From contig CANFQX010000019.1 in assembly GCA_947449255.1 (NCBI GenBank), positions 1 to 61,969 on the forward strand: a DNA stretch of 61,969 nucleotides, written 5' to 3'. How positions within the stretch are numbered: the stretch's first letter is position 1; each line of letters opens with the position of its first letter. Below, piece after piece: positions 34,225-44,001 of the stretch. A program made the position numbers and the translations under genes. The notes under the pieces are model-generated. The model worked only from the letters and a program-made list of their open reading frames with translations. It was not told the origin of the DNA and did not search any database. The DNA comes from Pseudobdellovibrionaceae bacterium. GTDB lineage: Bacteria; Bdellovibrionota; Bdellovibrionia; Bdellovibrionales; Bdellovibrionaceae.

Positions 34225-36807
34225 ATGGCAAACGATATTGAGAAAATGACCAGAAAAAGTCAGGAAGCTATGCAAGCAGCCGCAAAACTGACTGAGCGTA
34301 AAGGCAACCCATCAGTTGAACCCGAGCATCTCTTGCTCGAATTGGTTCAGCAGGCAGAGGGGATCGTGCCCCGGCTCCTGGATAAAATGAACATTCCCCA
34401 GGCTGATTTTTTGGGTGAACTGCGTAAAAAAATAGATCGTTTCCCTCAGGTCTCCGGGGGCAATCAAAAGCAATTTGCCAGTCCGCGCCTAGAAAAACTA
34501 TTTGTGGCCGCCGAGCATGAGGCTTCTGAATGGGGCGATGCCTATATTTCCACAGAACATTTCTTCTTGGCTTTTTTAAAAGCCGGAGATGATGATTTAA
34601 AATCTTTTTTTAAGAAATTCAACATTCGCGTCGAGAGTGTCAAAACTGCCTTGGTGGAAATGCGTGGCAGTCAAAAAGTCACGGACGATGATCCTGAAAA
34701 CAAATACGAAGTCCTCAGGAAATATGCCAAGGACCTGACCGCCCTTGCCGCTGAAGGAAAGTTAGACCCTGTTATCGGTCGAGATGAAGAGATTCGACGT
34801 GTGATTCAGGTTCTTTCTCGTCGAACTAAAAACAATCCCGTGCTTATTGGAGAGCCTGGGGTTGGTAAAACAGCCATTGCCGAAGGACTAGCCCTACGCA
34901 TTTTAAAGCATGATGTTCCAGACAACTTGGTTGGAAAAAAATTGATGGCCTTGGATATGGGGGCTTTGGTTGCTGGTGCAAAATACCGAGGGGAATTTGA
35001 AGATCGCCTAAAGGCCGTCATTAAAGAAGTCACCTCCAGCGATGGGCAAATCGTCTTATTTATTGATGAGCTGCACACCTTAGTCGGTGCAGGAAAATCA
35101 GAAGGTGCAATGGATGCTGGACAACTATTGAAGCCAGCCCTCGCGCGCGGTGAATTGCGCTGTATTGGTGCAACAACTCTAGATGAGTATCGCAAATATA
35201 TAGAAAAAGATGCGGCCCTTGAGCGTCGTTTTCAGACGGTTTTGGTTGAAGAGCCCAACGAAGACGATGCCATCACAATTTTGCGTGGCCTCAAAGAAAA
35301 ATATGAAGTTCATCACGGTATTCGTATTATGGATTCAGCCTTAGTTGCGGCCGTGAAGTTGTCTCGTCGCTATATCACGAATCGATTCTTGCCCGACAAG
35401 GCCATTGATTTAGTCGATGAGGCAGCTAGTAAATTAGGTATTGAATCTCGCTCCGTGCCGGAAGAAATCGATAAAATTGAACGAGAGCTCATGCAACTTC
35501 GGATTGAAAAAGAAGCCATGAAAAAAGAAAAAGATGAGGTTTCTAAAGAGCGCCTCAGTGTCATTGATAAAGAAATTTCAGTGCTGAACGCAAAAAATCA
35601 ACTGCTTCGTGAGCAGTGGGAGTTTGAAAAAGGCGGCATCACGCAAATTAAAAAATTGAAAGCCGACATCGAAGATATCAAAATGGCGATTTCTAAAGCA
35701 GAACGCGAAGGCGATCTTGGTAAAGCCGCTGAACTTAAATATGGAAAACTGCCCGACTCAGAAAAGAAAATGAAGGTCATGGAAGAGCGGAGTAAAGAGC
35801 AAGGATCCCCGGAAAGTCGCATGCTCAAAGAAGAAGTGACGGCTGACGACATCGCCGAAATTGTCGCCAAATGGACGGGTGTGCCTGTCAGCAAGATGCT
35901 TGAAAGTGACACGCAAAAACTTCTTAAAATGGAAGAGCAGTTAGAAAAGCGCGTGGTTGGACAAAGCCATGCTTTAGAAATCGTATCAGACGCGATTCGC
36001 CGAGCTCGTGCTGAAATATCTGACCCCCATCGTCCCATCGGCAGCTTTATCTTTTTAGGTCCAACCGGAGTCGGTAAAACTGAAACTGTGAAAGCTTTAG
36101 CTGAATTCTTATTCGATGATGAACAGTCCGTTGTTCGTATCGATATGAGTGAGTACATGGAAAAACACGCGGTGTCTCGATTGGTTGGTGCACCTCCAGG
36201 ATACGTGGGATACGAAGAAGGTGGGCAACTGACTGAAACTGTTCGGCGCAGACCTTACAGTGTCGTCCTTTTAGATGAAATTGAAAAAGCGCATCCCGAT
36301 GTTTTTAATATTTTACTGCAAGTGCTTGACGACGGTCGTTTGACCGATGGTCAGGGGCGAACTGTGGATTTTAAAAACACCGTATTAATTATGACCTCCA
36401 ACGTGGGATCTCAAGCTATCCTCGACCCCGCGATGTCAGATTTGGAAAAGCGCGATGCAGTTTTCGAGGCCCTTCGAAAACACTTTAGACCAGAGTTTTT
36501 AAATCGAATTGATGAGACCGTGATTTTTAATTCCTTAGGCGAAAATCAAATTGCAGGAATTGTGAAAGTACAACTCAATCTGGTCGAGCAAAGACTTAAG
36601 GCTAAAAAAATTCAGATCACCTTTGATAACTTGGCCATCGAGTTTTTAGCAAAAAAGGGCTACGATCCCATCTATGGAGCGCGGCCTTTAAAGCGAGTCA
36701 TTCAAACAGAATTATTAAATCCACTTTCAAAGGAAATGATTTCTGGTCGAGTGAAGGCTGGGGATTCCGTGAAGGTGAGCGCTTCGGATTTGCATCTTAC
36801 TTTTTAG
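34225..36807 (+). CDS. clpB: ATP-dependent disaggregase ClpB
   Basis: An 860-residue AAA+ chaperone that, with DnaK, extracts proteins from aggregates in the cytoplasm. Domains in order: Clp N-domain (about 1-145), NBD1 with Walker A GEPGVGKT near residue 205, the coiled-coil M domain (about 400-520), and NBD2 with Walker A GPTGVGKT near 605 and [11 protein letters not shown]. The typical C-terminal domain follows. The ATG at 34225 has GGAGG five bases upstream and the expected MANDIEKM start; an ATG 15 bases earlier is less likely. Control by the inverted repeat upstream is inferred. Confidence 0.97.
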   Translation: MANDIEKMTRKSQEAMQAAAKLTERKGNPSVEPEHLLLELVQQAEGIVPRLLDKMNIPQADFLGELRKKIDRFPQVSGGNQKQFASPRLEKLFVAAEHEASEWGDAYISTEHFFLAFLKAGDDDLKSFFKKFNIRVESVKTALVEMRGSQKVTDDDPENKYEVLRKYAKDLTALAAEGKLDPVIGRDEEIRRVIQVLSRRTKNNPVLIGEPGVGKTAIAEGLALRILKHDVPDNLVGKKLMALDMGALVAGAKYRGEFEDRLKAVIKEVTSSDGQIVLFIDELHTLVGAGKSEGAMDAGQLLKPALARGELRCIGATTLDEYRKYIEKDAALERRFQTVLVEEPNEDDAITILRGLKEKYEVHHGIRIMDSALVAAVKLSRRYITNRFLPDKAIDLVDEAASKLGIESRSVPEEIDKIERELMQLRIEKEAMKKEKDEVSKERLSVIDKEISVLNAKNQLLREQWEFEKGGITQIKKLKADIEDIKMAISKAEREGDLGKAAELKYGKLPDSEKKMKVMEERSKEQGSPESRMLKEEVTADDIAEIVAKWTGVPVSKMLESDTQKLLKMEEQLEKRVVGQSHALEIVSDAIRRARAEISDPHRPIGSFIFLGPTGVGKTETVKALAEFLFDDEQSVVRIDMSEYMEKHAVSRLVGAPPGYVGYEEGGQLTETVRRRPYSVVLLDEIEKAHPDVFNILLQVLDDGRLTDGQGRTVDFKNTVLIMTSNVGSQAILDPAMSDLEKRDAVFEALRKHFRPEFLNRIDETVIFNSLGENQIAGIVKVQLNLVEQRLKAKKIQITFDNLAIEFLAKKGYDPIYGARPLKRVIQTELLNPLSKEMISGRVKAGDSVKVSASDLHLTF

Positions 36808-36847
36808 GAAGGGGGATATGAATTGATCTATTCAATAGTTTACGGGG

Positions 36848-36885
36848 AGATTACTTCACTTAAGTCTAGTGAGGCGAAGTGATCT
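36848..36885 (+). terminator. Possible terminator or structured site after clpB
   Basis: AGATTACTTC pairs with GAAGTGATCT (one G-U) around an inner CACT/AGTG pairing. Only a loose T-rich tract follows, so termination is not certain. Confidence 0.4.
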
Positions 36886-37006
36886 TCAATTATTTTAAGT
36901 TTACCCCAAGGTTGGTCGTGTCCATGGTATTGCTTTTCATTATTCATTTGCCGCCCCTTTCGGTCTGAATTAAAGTTTGAGTGGGTTGAGTATCTTGGAG
37001 GATAAA

Positions 37007-37576
37007 ATGTCAGAAAAAGCGGTCAACGAAAAAAATAACAGCGTCCTTCTCATCGATGACGAGCCCTATATTCTAGAAATTCTATCCTCTGAATTAACCC
37101 TTCTTGGAATTAAGCATCTGACAGTCTCCAATGGGGTCGCGGCACTTGAGCTCATCGAAAAAGAAAAACCAGCAGTCATCGTCACAGATTACAAAATGCC
37201 AGGGTTGGATGGAATTCAATTGATGCAGTTTCTGCGGAATTTGAATATCAATGTGCCAGTTATTTGCATCACCGGCAATGCCGATGAAGAAACTGTCAGA
37301 GAGGCTTGGCGCCTAGGTGTTTTTCATTTGTTCCAGAAGCCCTTCGATGCTGAAGCCGTTGCTAAAAAAATCAATCAAGCCCTGAAAATTGAGCCTGAAC
37401 TTTGGTTGCAACTTGCTCCCAATTTTCTTTTGGAAGTCTCTGTGAATAAAAACTTTCAGAAGCTGACAATAGAGCTGGAAAAAGACCTCTACAATCTCAT
37501 CAAAGAAAGATGCATTAGAGAATCCATTTCATTCAATGGCTTCGTCAACAATCTGCTCAGACAAGCAGTAAAGTAA
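37007..37576 (+). CDS. Response regulator with small C-terminal domain
   Basis: A 189-residue response regulator. I chose the ATG at 37007, which follows GGAGG; a start 30 bases earlier has none. The receiver domain spans about 10-125 with the acidic pair (LLIDDEP), the phospho-acceptor Asp in VTDYKMPG, Thr in CITGNA and Lys in FQKPF. The C-terminal 55 residues (QKLTIELEKDLYNLIKERC...FVNNLLRQAV) look like a ribbon-helix-helix, suggesting DNA binding, which is an unusual output for a response regulator. It ends three bases from the convergent histidine kinase, its probable partner by position. Confidence 0.85.
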   Translation: MSEKAVNEKNNSVLLIDDEPYILEILSSELTLLGIKHLTVSNGVAALELIEKEKPAVIVTDYKMPGLDGIQLMQFLRNLNINVPVICITGNADEETVREAWRLGVFHLFQKPFDAEAVAKKINQALKIEPELWLQLAPNFLLEVSVNKNFQKLTIELEKDLYNLIKERCIRESISFNGFVNNLLRQAVK

Positions 37577-37579
37577 CTT

Positions 37580-38695
37580 TTAGATACCAAACTGTTTTTT
37601 GCTATCTAGAGCCAGTGGCAGTTCAATGATAAAGCAGGTGTTTTCGGCGCTGCTGTCAAAGCGCAGGTATCCTTTATGATCTTCGATGATGCCCTTTGAA
37701 ATGCTCAGCCCCAGGCCCGTGCCTTTGCCCACTTCTTTGGTGGTGAAAAAAGGTTGCATCATTTGGCTGGCCACTTCGGGTTTGATTCCTTTACCGCTGT
37801 CTTTGATCAATATTTCAAGTCTGTCGCCAGTGGTTTTAAATTCAATCTGAACCCATTTTTCGGGCAATGAAAAAACCGCATCATGGGCGTTGTTGAGTAG
37901 GTTTAAAAGAACTTGCTCCAGCTGAACGCCACGACAATCAAATGACAGATCAGGGGTTTCCAAAACATCCAGCTTAATTCCATCGGCTTTGAACTTTTGC
38001 ATACAGAGTCGAAGGACATTGGACATAATAATTTTTAGATTATTTTTAATAAAAGGATCTTTATTTGCATTTCTAGAAAAAGAACTGAGACCATTGACTA
38101 TTTTGGACATCCGCTCCGTGGTTTCAACAATTTTGGCCAGTTCTTTGACAATATAGTCCATCGTGAGCTTGCCATTCGGGATATGCTTATAAAGTTGCAT
38201 AGCTTTGCCTTGAATGATGGCGAGGGGATTGTTGATTTCATGTGCAATGCCTCCCGCCATTTTTCCAAGAGCACCCATCATTGCAGAATTCGTCGTCGTG
38301 ACCTGGCTTTGCTTTGATTCGCCAATGTCTTGGCAAATCATAACAAAGTAGAGTGGAACTCCATTTTTATCTTTCACGAGGGTCCAATTAAAAAGGCACC
38401 AAAGGATTGAGCCATCCACTTGATGAACCCTTTGCTCGCAAGTCAGGCGATGATTATCTAGCGATAGCAATTTTTTTAGTCCATCCAGATAGCACCCTGA
38501 ATCTTCAGCCTTAGAGAGCTCAGTGACCGATTTGCCATTCAGACTCTGCGGGGTTTCTTTATAAAAACTTGCAAAGCGTTCATTGCAGTTGGTGAATTGT
38601 CCATTCAAATTCACGAAGGCCACACCCACTAAGTCTTGAGTAAAAATGGATTGATATTGGTCCTGTGAAGTTAAGGTGTTGTTGTCACTGATCAT
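37580..38695 (-). CDS. PAS-domain sensor histidine kinase
   Basis: A 371-residue soluble kinase with no membrane segments. A PAS domain covers about 12-130. HisKA follows with the phospho-acceptor in GGIAHEINNPL, then the ATPase domain with its N box (LLNNAHDAV), G1 (DSGKGI) and G2 (GKGTGLGLSI). It probably senses a cytoplasmic cue through PAS and phosphorylates a response regulator. The convergent regulator three bases away is the natural candidate, though the two genes lie on opposite strands and would be expressed separately. Confidence 0.92.
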   Translation of the reverse strand: MISDNNTLTSQDQYQSIFTQDLVGVAFVNLNGQFTNCNERFASFYKETPQSLNGKSVTELSKAEDSGCYLDGLKKLLSLDNHRLTCEQRVHQVDGSILWCLFNWTLVKDKNGVPLYFVMICQDIGESKQSQVTTTNSAMMGALGKMAGGIAHEINNPLAIIQGKAMQLYKHIPNGKLTMDYIVKELAKIVETTERMSKIVNGLSSFSRNANKDPFIKNNLKIIMSNVLRLCMQKFKADGIKLDVLETPDLSFDCRGVQLEQVLLNLLNNAHDAVFSLPEKWVQIEFKTTGDRLEILIKDSGKGIKPEVASQMMQPFFTTKEVGKGTGLGLSISKGIIEDHKGYLRFDSSAENTCFIIELPLALDSKKQFGI

Positions 38696-39303
38696 GAACT
38701 TTTTCCGTTTCTATAGGATGGTGAACTGTGAAATTTATTTTGGTGTTCTGTTTGTAAATTATCGGAAAAATTCAGGGAATCTTAAGGGGCAGGTCTCAGG
38801 CAATTCAGCTTTTTGATTTTTGGAAATCTCAAATTGCATCATCAAAATTGAAATTTCTAATAGATTTAGACAACATTCTATAATTTAGAGCACCGACGAG
38901 TAAGTAAAATGATATTCTTGAGAATCTTAAAAAAAGTGTCGCTATTTTATTCAGAAAGCGAAATCTTTTTTGCAGCGAAGTGAAATTCAATTTAAGAAAG
39001 TCTTACATTTCAATTTGAATGATCTTTAAAAACGAATAATTAGGCGAATATCTACACAGTTAAGATTTATTATTTTTTTGCTGTTTTTCTGTTTCTCAAT
39101 GAAAGTGGATACTTAGGTTGTCTCAAATCGATGAGATTCCTTTTATTCACGAGACATATCATTTAGTTACCTCTCAATTCGTTTTTTTTAAAAATTTTTT
39201 TATACTGAAAGCCTCGGGACCTGCACATTTTTGCCAATCCATTAAAATTTTAATCTTGAGGCCTGTTTTGAAAACTGGGCCTTAGAATAGGGAAGAGGGT
39301 ACA
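38696..39303. other. 608-base AT-rich intergenic region
   Basis: No coding potential, RNA gene or clear terminator was recognised. A TATAAT hexamer is visible at 38879-38884 but lacks a matching -35 box. The divergent genes on each side must have promoters within it. The length is unusual for this compact genome. Confidence 0.4.
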
Positions 39304-40464
39304 ATGAAGTCCTTTGGAAAAATTGCAGTTCTTATCGCCGGTGCAGCGATGACAATGGGGAACCAGAAATGCCAACAAAAAGCGGCGGCACCGCCACCGC
39401 GGATTCTTAAAAAAATTGTGGATATGGGCGCCATTCGCTCAAGTCCAGTTGTTTTCCCCGGCGGCGGAAGTTTTGATTTTCGTTTTGTAGCCAATCAACA
39501 AATTTATGGAGTGCTCCAAGAAAGCAAAGAGTTTACTTTTAAATACGCTCCACCGATTGCTACAGCCCCAGTCAATGAAGTAACCAATGCCAATGGGGAT
39601 ACCAATATGTTCAATCTAACCAGCGCCGATGGAGCCATGATGAAGTCCTCTGCTCGCCAAGCGGGATTGGATAATTACCAAGTGCAGTATGCGCAGACGG
39701 CATGGTGTATGGTCAATTTGCCGCAAGCAAAAATTACGGGCTCAGTGAATTCCTTTGAACTCATTGGTGGTGGCGGAATTACAGTTGGTTTTACTCCAGC
39801 GGGTGCTTTTCCAACCAATGGTTTGTCATCGACAGGCATTGATGTTCAATTCTCTCAACTGGATCTTTCTATGTTGGCGATTCATCCCCTGACGTCAACG
39901 GTGATGGCAGCCTCTAATGTGAATGCAAAGCAGACAAAGACGTCAGTTAAATTCACACTTAATTTCGGAGCCTTCAGCGCGGGGCCTAGTGCCTATTATC
40001 AGACGCCTTTGGCCGCTGTGACTAAAAAGGCCCTCACAAATGCTGTGGCGGGATTGAACGACCAACTGAAAAGCGAAGAATGGTTTTCTCGGGTGATGGC
40101 GAATCATGACACACATTTGGTTGTCGTTGGAGGAACAGATGTTGGAATTGAAGTGGGTGATCAGTTTTTAATCTACAACGAAGAATATTATTGGGAAGGT
40201 GAACCCTGCAATTCGCGATATCTGGGAGGCGGCTCAGCTGTTAATGCAGCGGTTGCTAAAATTGAAATCGACTATGTTGGAGACGAGATTTCACGCGGCC
40301 GAATTGTTGAGCAAAACGATTTCAATGCAGTCGTTGGAGCAAAAGTTAAACTGTCTAAGTTTCATGATCCAACTTACGCGCAACCCATTGCAGGAGTTCA
40401 GTCCACGGGACAGTCTATTGCTCAGTCGCCAGCACAGTCTTCTGCTCAAGTAAACACCAAATAA
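39304..40464 (+). CDS. Exported protein of unknown function with FlgT-like C-terminal segment
   Basis: A 386-residue protein with a signal peptide (hydrophobic residues 7-18) followed by Cys23 in a non-standard lipobox-like context (MGNQKC). The middle is beta-rich with glycine repeats. Residues about 270-355 (VVVGGTDVGIEVGDQFLIYN, then a Val/Ile-rich stretch) resemble the C-terminal domain of flagellar protein FlgT, but this is a pattern judgement. The last 30 residues are a low-complexity Gln/Ser/Ala tail. The ribosome-binding site is GAAGAGGG. Single gene; cell-envelope location is likely. Confidence 0.65.
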   Translation: MKSFGKIAVLIAGAAMTMGNQKCQQKAAAPPPRILKKIVDMGAIRSSPVVFPGGGSFDFRFVANQQIYGVLQESKEFTFKYAPPIATAPVNEVTNANGDTNMFNLTSADGAMMKSSARQAGLDNYQVQYAQTAWCMVNLPQAKITGSVNSFELIGGGGITVGFTPAGAFPTNGLSSTGIDVQFSQLDLSMLAIHPLTSTVMAASNVNAKQTKTSVKFTLNFGAFSAGPSAYYQTPLAAVTKKALTNAVAGLNDQLKSEEWFSRVMANHDTHLVVVGGTDVGIEVGDQFLIYNEEYYWEGEPCNSRYLGGGSAVNAAVAKIEIDYVGDEISRGRIVEQNDFNAVVGAKVKLSKFHDPTYAQPIAGVQSTGQSIAQSPAQSSAQVNTK

Positions 40465-40493
40465 ATGAAGGCCGTTGTCAGGCAAAAAATCAT

Positions 40494-40533
40494 GAAATAT
40501 CTCTGGAGCAGAAATGTTCCAGAGATATTTTTC
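40494..40533. terminator. Bidirectional terminator
   Basis: GAAATATCTCTGGA pairs with TCCAGAGATATTTTTC around a 10-base loop, between two convergent genes. Confidence 0.85.
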
Positions 40534-40534
40534 A

Positions 40535-41473
40535 TTAATTAAAAAGCGTCTTGAAAACAGGATCCGCCTGAATGTTTGTAATTCTAGAGAAAGTCGAGGG
40601 ATAACAGCCTTCTTCAGGCTTGCAGACTTTGACAGATCTGCAGCTCTCTCCGGCTTTGTGATAGTGGTCCGTGTGTCCATGGGAAGTGATGCCAACAACC
40701 AGGCCTGTGTTTTCATCAAAGATGGGAGAGCCTGAATCGCCCTTGAAAATATCAAGGTCAGTGTCCACACCCAATCCATCTGGGGTTAGGCGTAGAATCT
40801 TTCCTGAATCCTTATATTTTAATGGTAAACCTGAAGAATGCCCAATGTCAGTCATGGACTGGCCAGCAAAGAGGGGTAAATCAAAGCCCAGTGGCAACGG
40901 TTTGCGATCGGCAACGGGTCTATCAAGCTCAAGAATTGCATAGTCAACATTGCCAAAGTTTTCATATCGGCGCGCTAGAATTTTTTTACATTTATAAACT
41001 TGGTTTTGAGAGATCTTGGTATAACTTTCAGGGGATTCGTGTCCGTTGTGAAGTGCATATTCAAAAACCCATTTAAAATTTGTGCAGTCGTCTTCAGAAT
41101 TAACACAATGGGCAGCAGTAATTAAAATCGTGGGTTTTACCAAAAATCCTGTGCAAGAAGGAACAGTGATTTGGTCAGCAAATTTATTTCCAGCACACTC
41201 TTTTGCGCTCAATGGGGCGCCAGACAGCTTCCAATCAGTGCCCGAACTTTGCATGTGATCCAGGGACACTTTGCCAGCAATGGAATGTCCTATTTCTTGC
41301 CACTTTGAGTTTGCATTATACAGATCCTGACGATTGTCTTCACCAAAGACCGCCATGAATCGCAATGGGTTTTGTTTGCGTTCGCTATGGCTTAGGTCTT
41401 TGCCTGTAAAGCCTGAAAGCAGCAGAAAAGATGAGCAGACAAAAGAAATAGATGCAATTTTTCGAAGTATCAT
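40535..41473 (-). CDS. Secreted trypsin-like serine protease (S1)
   Basis: A 312-residue exported protease. Signal peptide at residues 1-24. The chymotrypsin-fold triad is complete: His122 (ITAAHCV), Asp177 (VDYAILEL) and Ser247 (GDSGSP). Several cysteines (C93, C107, C123, C130, C162 and three near 280-295) suggest disulfides. The fold variant resembles bacterial V8/trypsin-like S1 enzymes. It probably degrades extracellular, periplasmic or prey proteins; the natural substrate is unknown. Single gene with a shared terminator. Confidence 0.9.
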   Translation of the reverse strand: MILRKIASISFVCSSFLLLSGFTGKDLSHSERKQNPLRFMAVFGEDNRQDLYNANSKWQEIGHSIAGKVSLDHMQSSGTDWKLSGAPLSAKECAGNKFADQITVPSCTGFLVKPTILITAAHCVNSEDDCTNFKWVFEYALHNGHESPESYTKISQNQVYKCKKILARRYENFGNVDYAILELDRPVADRKPLPLGFDLPLFAGQSMTDIGHSSGLPLKYKDSGKILRLTPDGLGVDTDLDIFKGDSGSPIFDENTGLVVGITSHGHTDHYHKAGESCRSVKVCKPEEGCYPSTFSRITNIQADPVFKTLFN

Positions 41474-41576
41474 AAGACCTCCCGTTGGGTGCTGGCAGGT
41501 GGTTTAGTTCAATTTTCTATAAAGTAGAAGCAGTTATTTCTTGGCTGAATGCTGTGGAGCGTTTTTTGGTGCTATT

Positions 41577-41620
41577 CCAGAGAATCTTGCCATTCTCCTG
41601 GTGGCAGTGTATTTCTCTGG
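41577..41620 (+). promoter_or_regulatory. Nested hairpin in the rib operon leader
   Basis: An outer stem, CCAGAGAA (41577-41584) with TTCTCTGG (41613-41620), encloses an inner stem TGCCA/TGGCA (41588-41592, 41602-41606). It ends 21 bases before the ribE start codon and could hide or expose the ribosome-binding site. It does not match the FMN riboswitch consensus. Confidence 0.45.
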
Positions 41621-41641
41621 CACATTTATCTAGGGGCCCTT

Positions 41642-42256
41642 ATGTTTTCTGGAATTATTGAATCAGTCATGCCCATTACGAGTTCACAAGAGCTCGACAA
41701 CGCCTATCGCATCAAGATTAAAAAACCGAGTGAATTTGATGATATAAAGGTTGGAGACAGCATTGCTTGTGATGGGGTTTGTTTGACCATTGAGGCCTTT
41801 GATCCTGACCAAATGACCTTTGCTTTGGCCGCTGAAACCATTAAGGTTTTGGAGTGGGAGCCCTCTCGGTGGTTGGGTAAAAAAATCAACTTAGAGAGAT
41901 CTTTGCGTTTTGGTGATCGAATACATGGTCATATTGTCACGGGGCATGTCGACAGTCTTGGCACTGTGCTGCGCGCCGATCTACAAGGCGCATCATTTTT
42001 TCTGTATATCAATATTGCAAAATCAATGGGACCTTTTGTTTGGAAAAAGGGAAGTATAACCTTAAACGGAGTCAGTTTAACTGTGAATGATGTTGTTGAA
42101 ACTCAAACAGGCGAATACACAGTTTCCGTTTGTCTTATTCCGGAGACAATGAAACGCACAAACCTGGGTGACTTAACCAAAGGTGCTCGGATCAACGTGG
42201 AGCCCGATTATTTGGCTCGTGCTATCCAGCGTTCTCTAGAAATTAAAAAGGACTAA
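41642..42256 (+). CDS. ribE: Riboflavin synthase alpha chain
   Basis: A 204-residue enzyme that dismutates two 6,7-dimethyl-8-ribityllumazine molecules to riboflavin. The two-barrel repeat is clear: MFSGIIES with DGVCLT in the first half, and GHIVTGHVD with NGVSLT in the second. I placed the start at the ATG beginning MFSGI, which is the family start, and reject a longer in-frame extension. It opens the riboflavin block, two bases before the next gene, with a structured leader upstream. Confidence 0.95.
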   Translation: MFSGIIESVMPITSSQELDNAYRIKIKKPSEFDDIKVGDSIACDGVCLTIEAFDPDQMTFALAAETIKVLEWEPSRWLGKKINLERSLRFGDRIHGHIVTGHVDSLGTVLRADLQGASFFLYINIAKSMGPFVWKKGSITLNGVSLTVNDVVETQTGEYTVSVCLIPETMKRTNLGDLTKGARINVEPDYLARAIQRSLEIKKD

Positions 42257-42258
42257 AA

Positions 42259-43386
42259 ATGAAATTCAATTCGATTCCCGAAATTATTGAAGACGTTCGT
42301 GCTGGCAAAATAGTTATTTTAGTTGATGATGAGGATCGTGAAAATGAAGGAGACCTTATCCTGGCCGCGGACCATGTGAATGCTCAAGCCATCAATTTTA
42401 TGATCAGCGAAGCCCGTGGTTTGGTATGTTTGTGCATGAGTCCCCAACAGATGGATCGGTTGCATCTTCCTTTAATGGTTCGTGATGATATGAACTACGC
42501 CCCAAATAAAACAGCATTTACAGTCAGCATTGAGGCGGCAGAGGGCATCAGCACCGGAATTTCAGCTGCAGATCGAGCGCACACCTGCAAAGTGGCGGCT
42601 AATCCCAATGCAAAGCCCAGTGATATTCACATGCCTGGTCATATTTTTCCGATCAGAGCTCAGCACGGTGGAGTTTTAAAACGAGCAGGCCACACGGAAG
42701 CCAGTGTTGATTTGGCAAGATTAGCAGGCTTAAATCCAGCGGCCGTGATCTGCGAAGTGATGAACAACGATGGTTCAATGGCACGTGTCCCAGATTTGAA
42801 GGAATTTGCAGAAAAGCACAACATCAAAATAGGCACCATTGTCGATTTGATTTCTTATCGATTGAGCAATGAAACCTTGGTCGAAGAATTAGCCAATTTG
42901 CAGATGCCAGCGGCCTTTGGTGAAAACTATAAAGCTCGCGTATTTCGCAGCACTGTGGATGGATTAGAGCACCTCGTGATTCAAAAGGGCGAAATCAAAA
43001 AGGATGCGTCCACATTGGTTCGAGTTCATATTGATAACTTCACTCGGGATTTTCTTTCTGTCATGCAACGCGGTGGATCTTCGGTTTTGGAGAGTTTAGA
43101 ATTGATTGGCCAAGCTGAAAGCGGTCTTTTTGTTTTGTTGCGAGGTAATAATCGCACTCAAGGGTTGGAGCAGGAATTAAATGCATTGATCAGCCTTGAG
43201 GACATTCGCCCGGCAACACCCTTGATGGACGAAAGAGACTATGGAATTGGCGCGCAGATTTTGAGAAAAATTGGTGCAAATAAAATTCGCTTGATTACGA
43301 ATAAACCAGAAAAGAAAGTCGGATTGAAGGCTTTTGATTTAGAAATTGTTGAAATAGTTCCCTTAGAAAAACTTAAAAGAGGTTAA
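42259..43386 (+). CDS. ribBA: RibBA-type protein: DHBP synthase with degenerate GTP cyclohydrolase II half
   Basis: A 375-residue two-domain protein. Residues 1-203 are an intact 3,4-dihydroxy-2-butanone 4-phosphate synthase ([11 protein letters not shown] at 23-33; [15 protein letters not shown] at 144-158), which uses ribulose 5-phosphate. Residues 205-375 resemble GTP cyclohydrolase II, but the three zinc cysteines (normally EC...CDC) are replaced in [19 protein letters not shown] (255-273), and the catalytic tyrosine motif YHRQEGR is lost. This matches the known RibBX variant found in Proteobacteria. A functional GTP cyclohydrolase should then be elsewhere. It is co-transcribed with ribE and ribH. 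Confidence 0.93.
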   Translation: MKFNSIPEIIEDVRAGKIVILVDDEDRENEGDLILAADHVNAQAINFMISEARGLVCLCMSPQQMDRLHLPLMVRDDMNYAPNKTAFTVSIEAAEGISTGISAADRAHTCKVAANPNAKPSDIHMPGHIFPIRAQHGGVLKRAGHTEASVDLARLAGLNPAAVICEVMNNDGSMARVPDLKEFAEKHNIKIGTIVDLISYRLSNETLVEELANLQMPAAFGENYKARVFRSTVDGLEHLVIQKGEIKKDASTLVRVHIDNFTRDFLSVMQRGGSSVLESLELIGQAESGLFVLLRGNNRTQGLEQELNALISLEDIRPATPLMDERDYGIGAQILRKIGANKIRLITNKPEKKVGLKAFDLEIVEIVPLEKLKRG

Positions 43387-43389
43387 AAT

Positions 43390-43971
43390 ATGATTAAAGT
43401 TGGAATAGTGACATCTCGTTGGAATAGCGAAATCACTGAAAAGTTAGAAGAGGGTGCTATCAGTTATCTTGAGTCTTGCGAAGGTGTAGAAATTTTTGCA
43501 GCGCTGGTTCCTGGAGCTATTGAAATCCCTTTGGCAGCTCAAGCTTTCTTAGAAGCTGGTTGTGAAGGAGTCGTTGTATTGGGAGCTGTCATTCGTGGTG
43601 AGACCTCACATTTTGACTATGTTTGTAAATCAGTGACCGATGGCGTGACTCGTTTGATGCTAGATTATAGAAGGCCAATTGGTTTTGGAGTGCTCACGAC
43701 GGAGAATGAGGAGCAAGCTCTGGCCAGAACTGGCGGCGAATTGGGCAATAAAGGTGAAGAAGCGGCTCAAGTTGTTATGGAAATGATTGGTTTAACACAT
43801 GAAATTCCGTCAGCAATGCAAGCTGCAATGTTGCTGGTGAATCAGCAAGCTGAGCCCAAGAATCTTTCTTTGAGCGCCTTAACTCCAAAGAAAACTTCAA
43901 AAGCAAAGCCAAAAAAGGCGACTAAAGGTGCTATTAAGGCAAAAAAAACACAGAAAAAATCTAAAAAGTAA
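43390..43971 (+). CDS. ribH: Lumazine synthase with lysine-rich tail
   Basis: A 193-residue enzyme that makes 6,7-dimethyl-8-ribityllumazine. The core (1-150) has the family motifs PGAIEIPLAA, VIRGETSHFDYV and FGVLTTEN. The usual length is about 155; here a basic extension of about 35 residues follows (residues 160-193, Lys/Thr/Ala-rich, resembling the repeat style of the H1-like protein in this window). The extension is unexplained. Position directly after ribBA completes the block. ribD is not in the window. Confidence 0.93.
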   Translation: MIKVGIVTSRWNSEITEKLEEGAISYLESCEGVEIFAALVPGAIEIPLAAQAFLEAGCEGVVVLGAVIRGETSHFDYVCKSVTDGVTRLMLDYRRPIGFGVLTTENEEQALARTGGELGNKGEEAAQVVMEMIGLTHEIPSAMQAAMLLVNQQAEPKNLSLSALTPKKTSKAKPKKATKGAIKAKKTQKKSKK

Positions 43972-44001
43972 CTTATCATCCTGGTCTGACAAGGATGTGT
44001 T

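Noticed and set aside
40291-40779. 162-residue minus-strand frame across the end of the FlgT-like gene
   Set aside because: It is in a different frame from the protease, crosses a terminator and has no recognisable content.
41474-41641. FMN riboswitch before the rib genes
   Set aside because: The conserved RFN core sequences are not present; only a nested hairpin was found.
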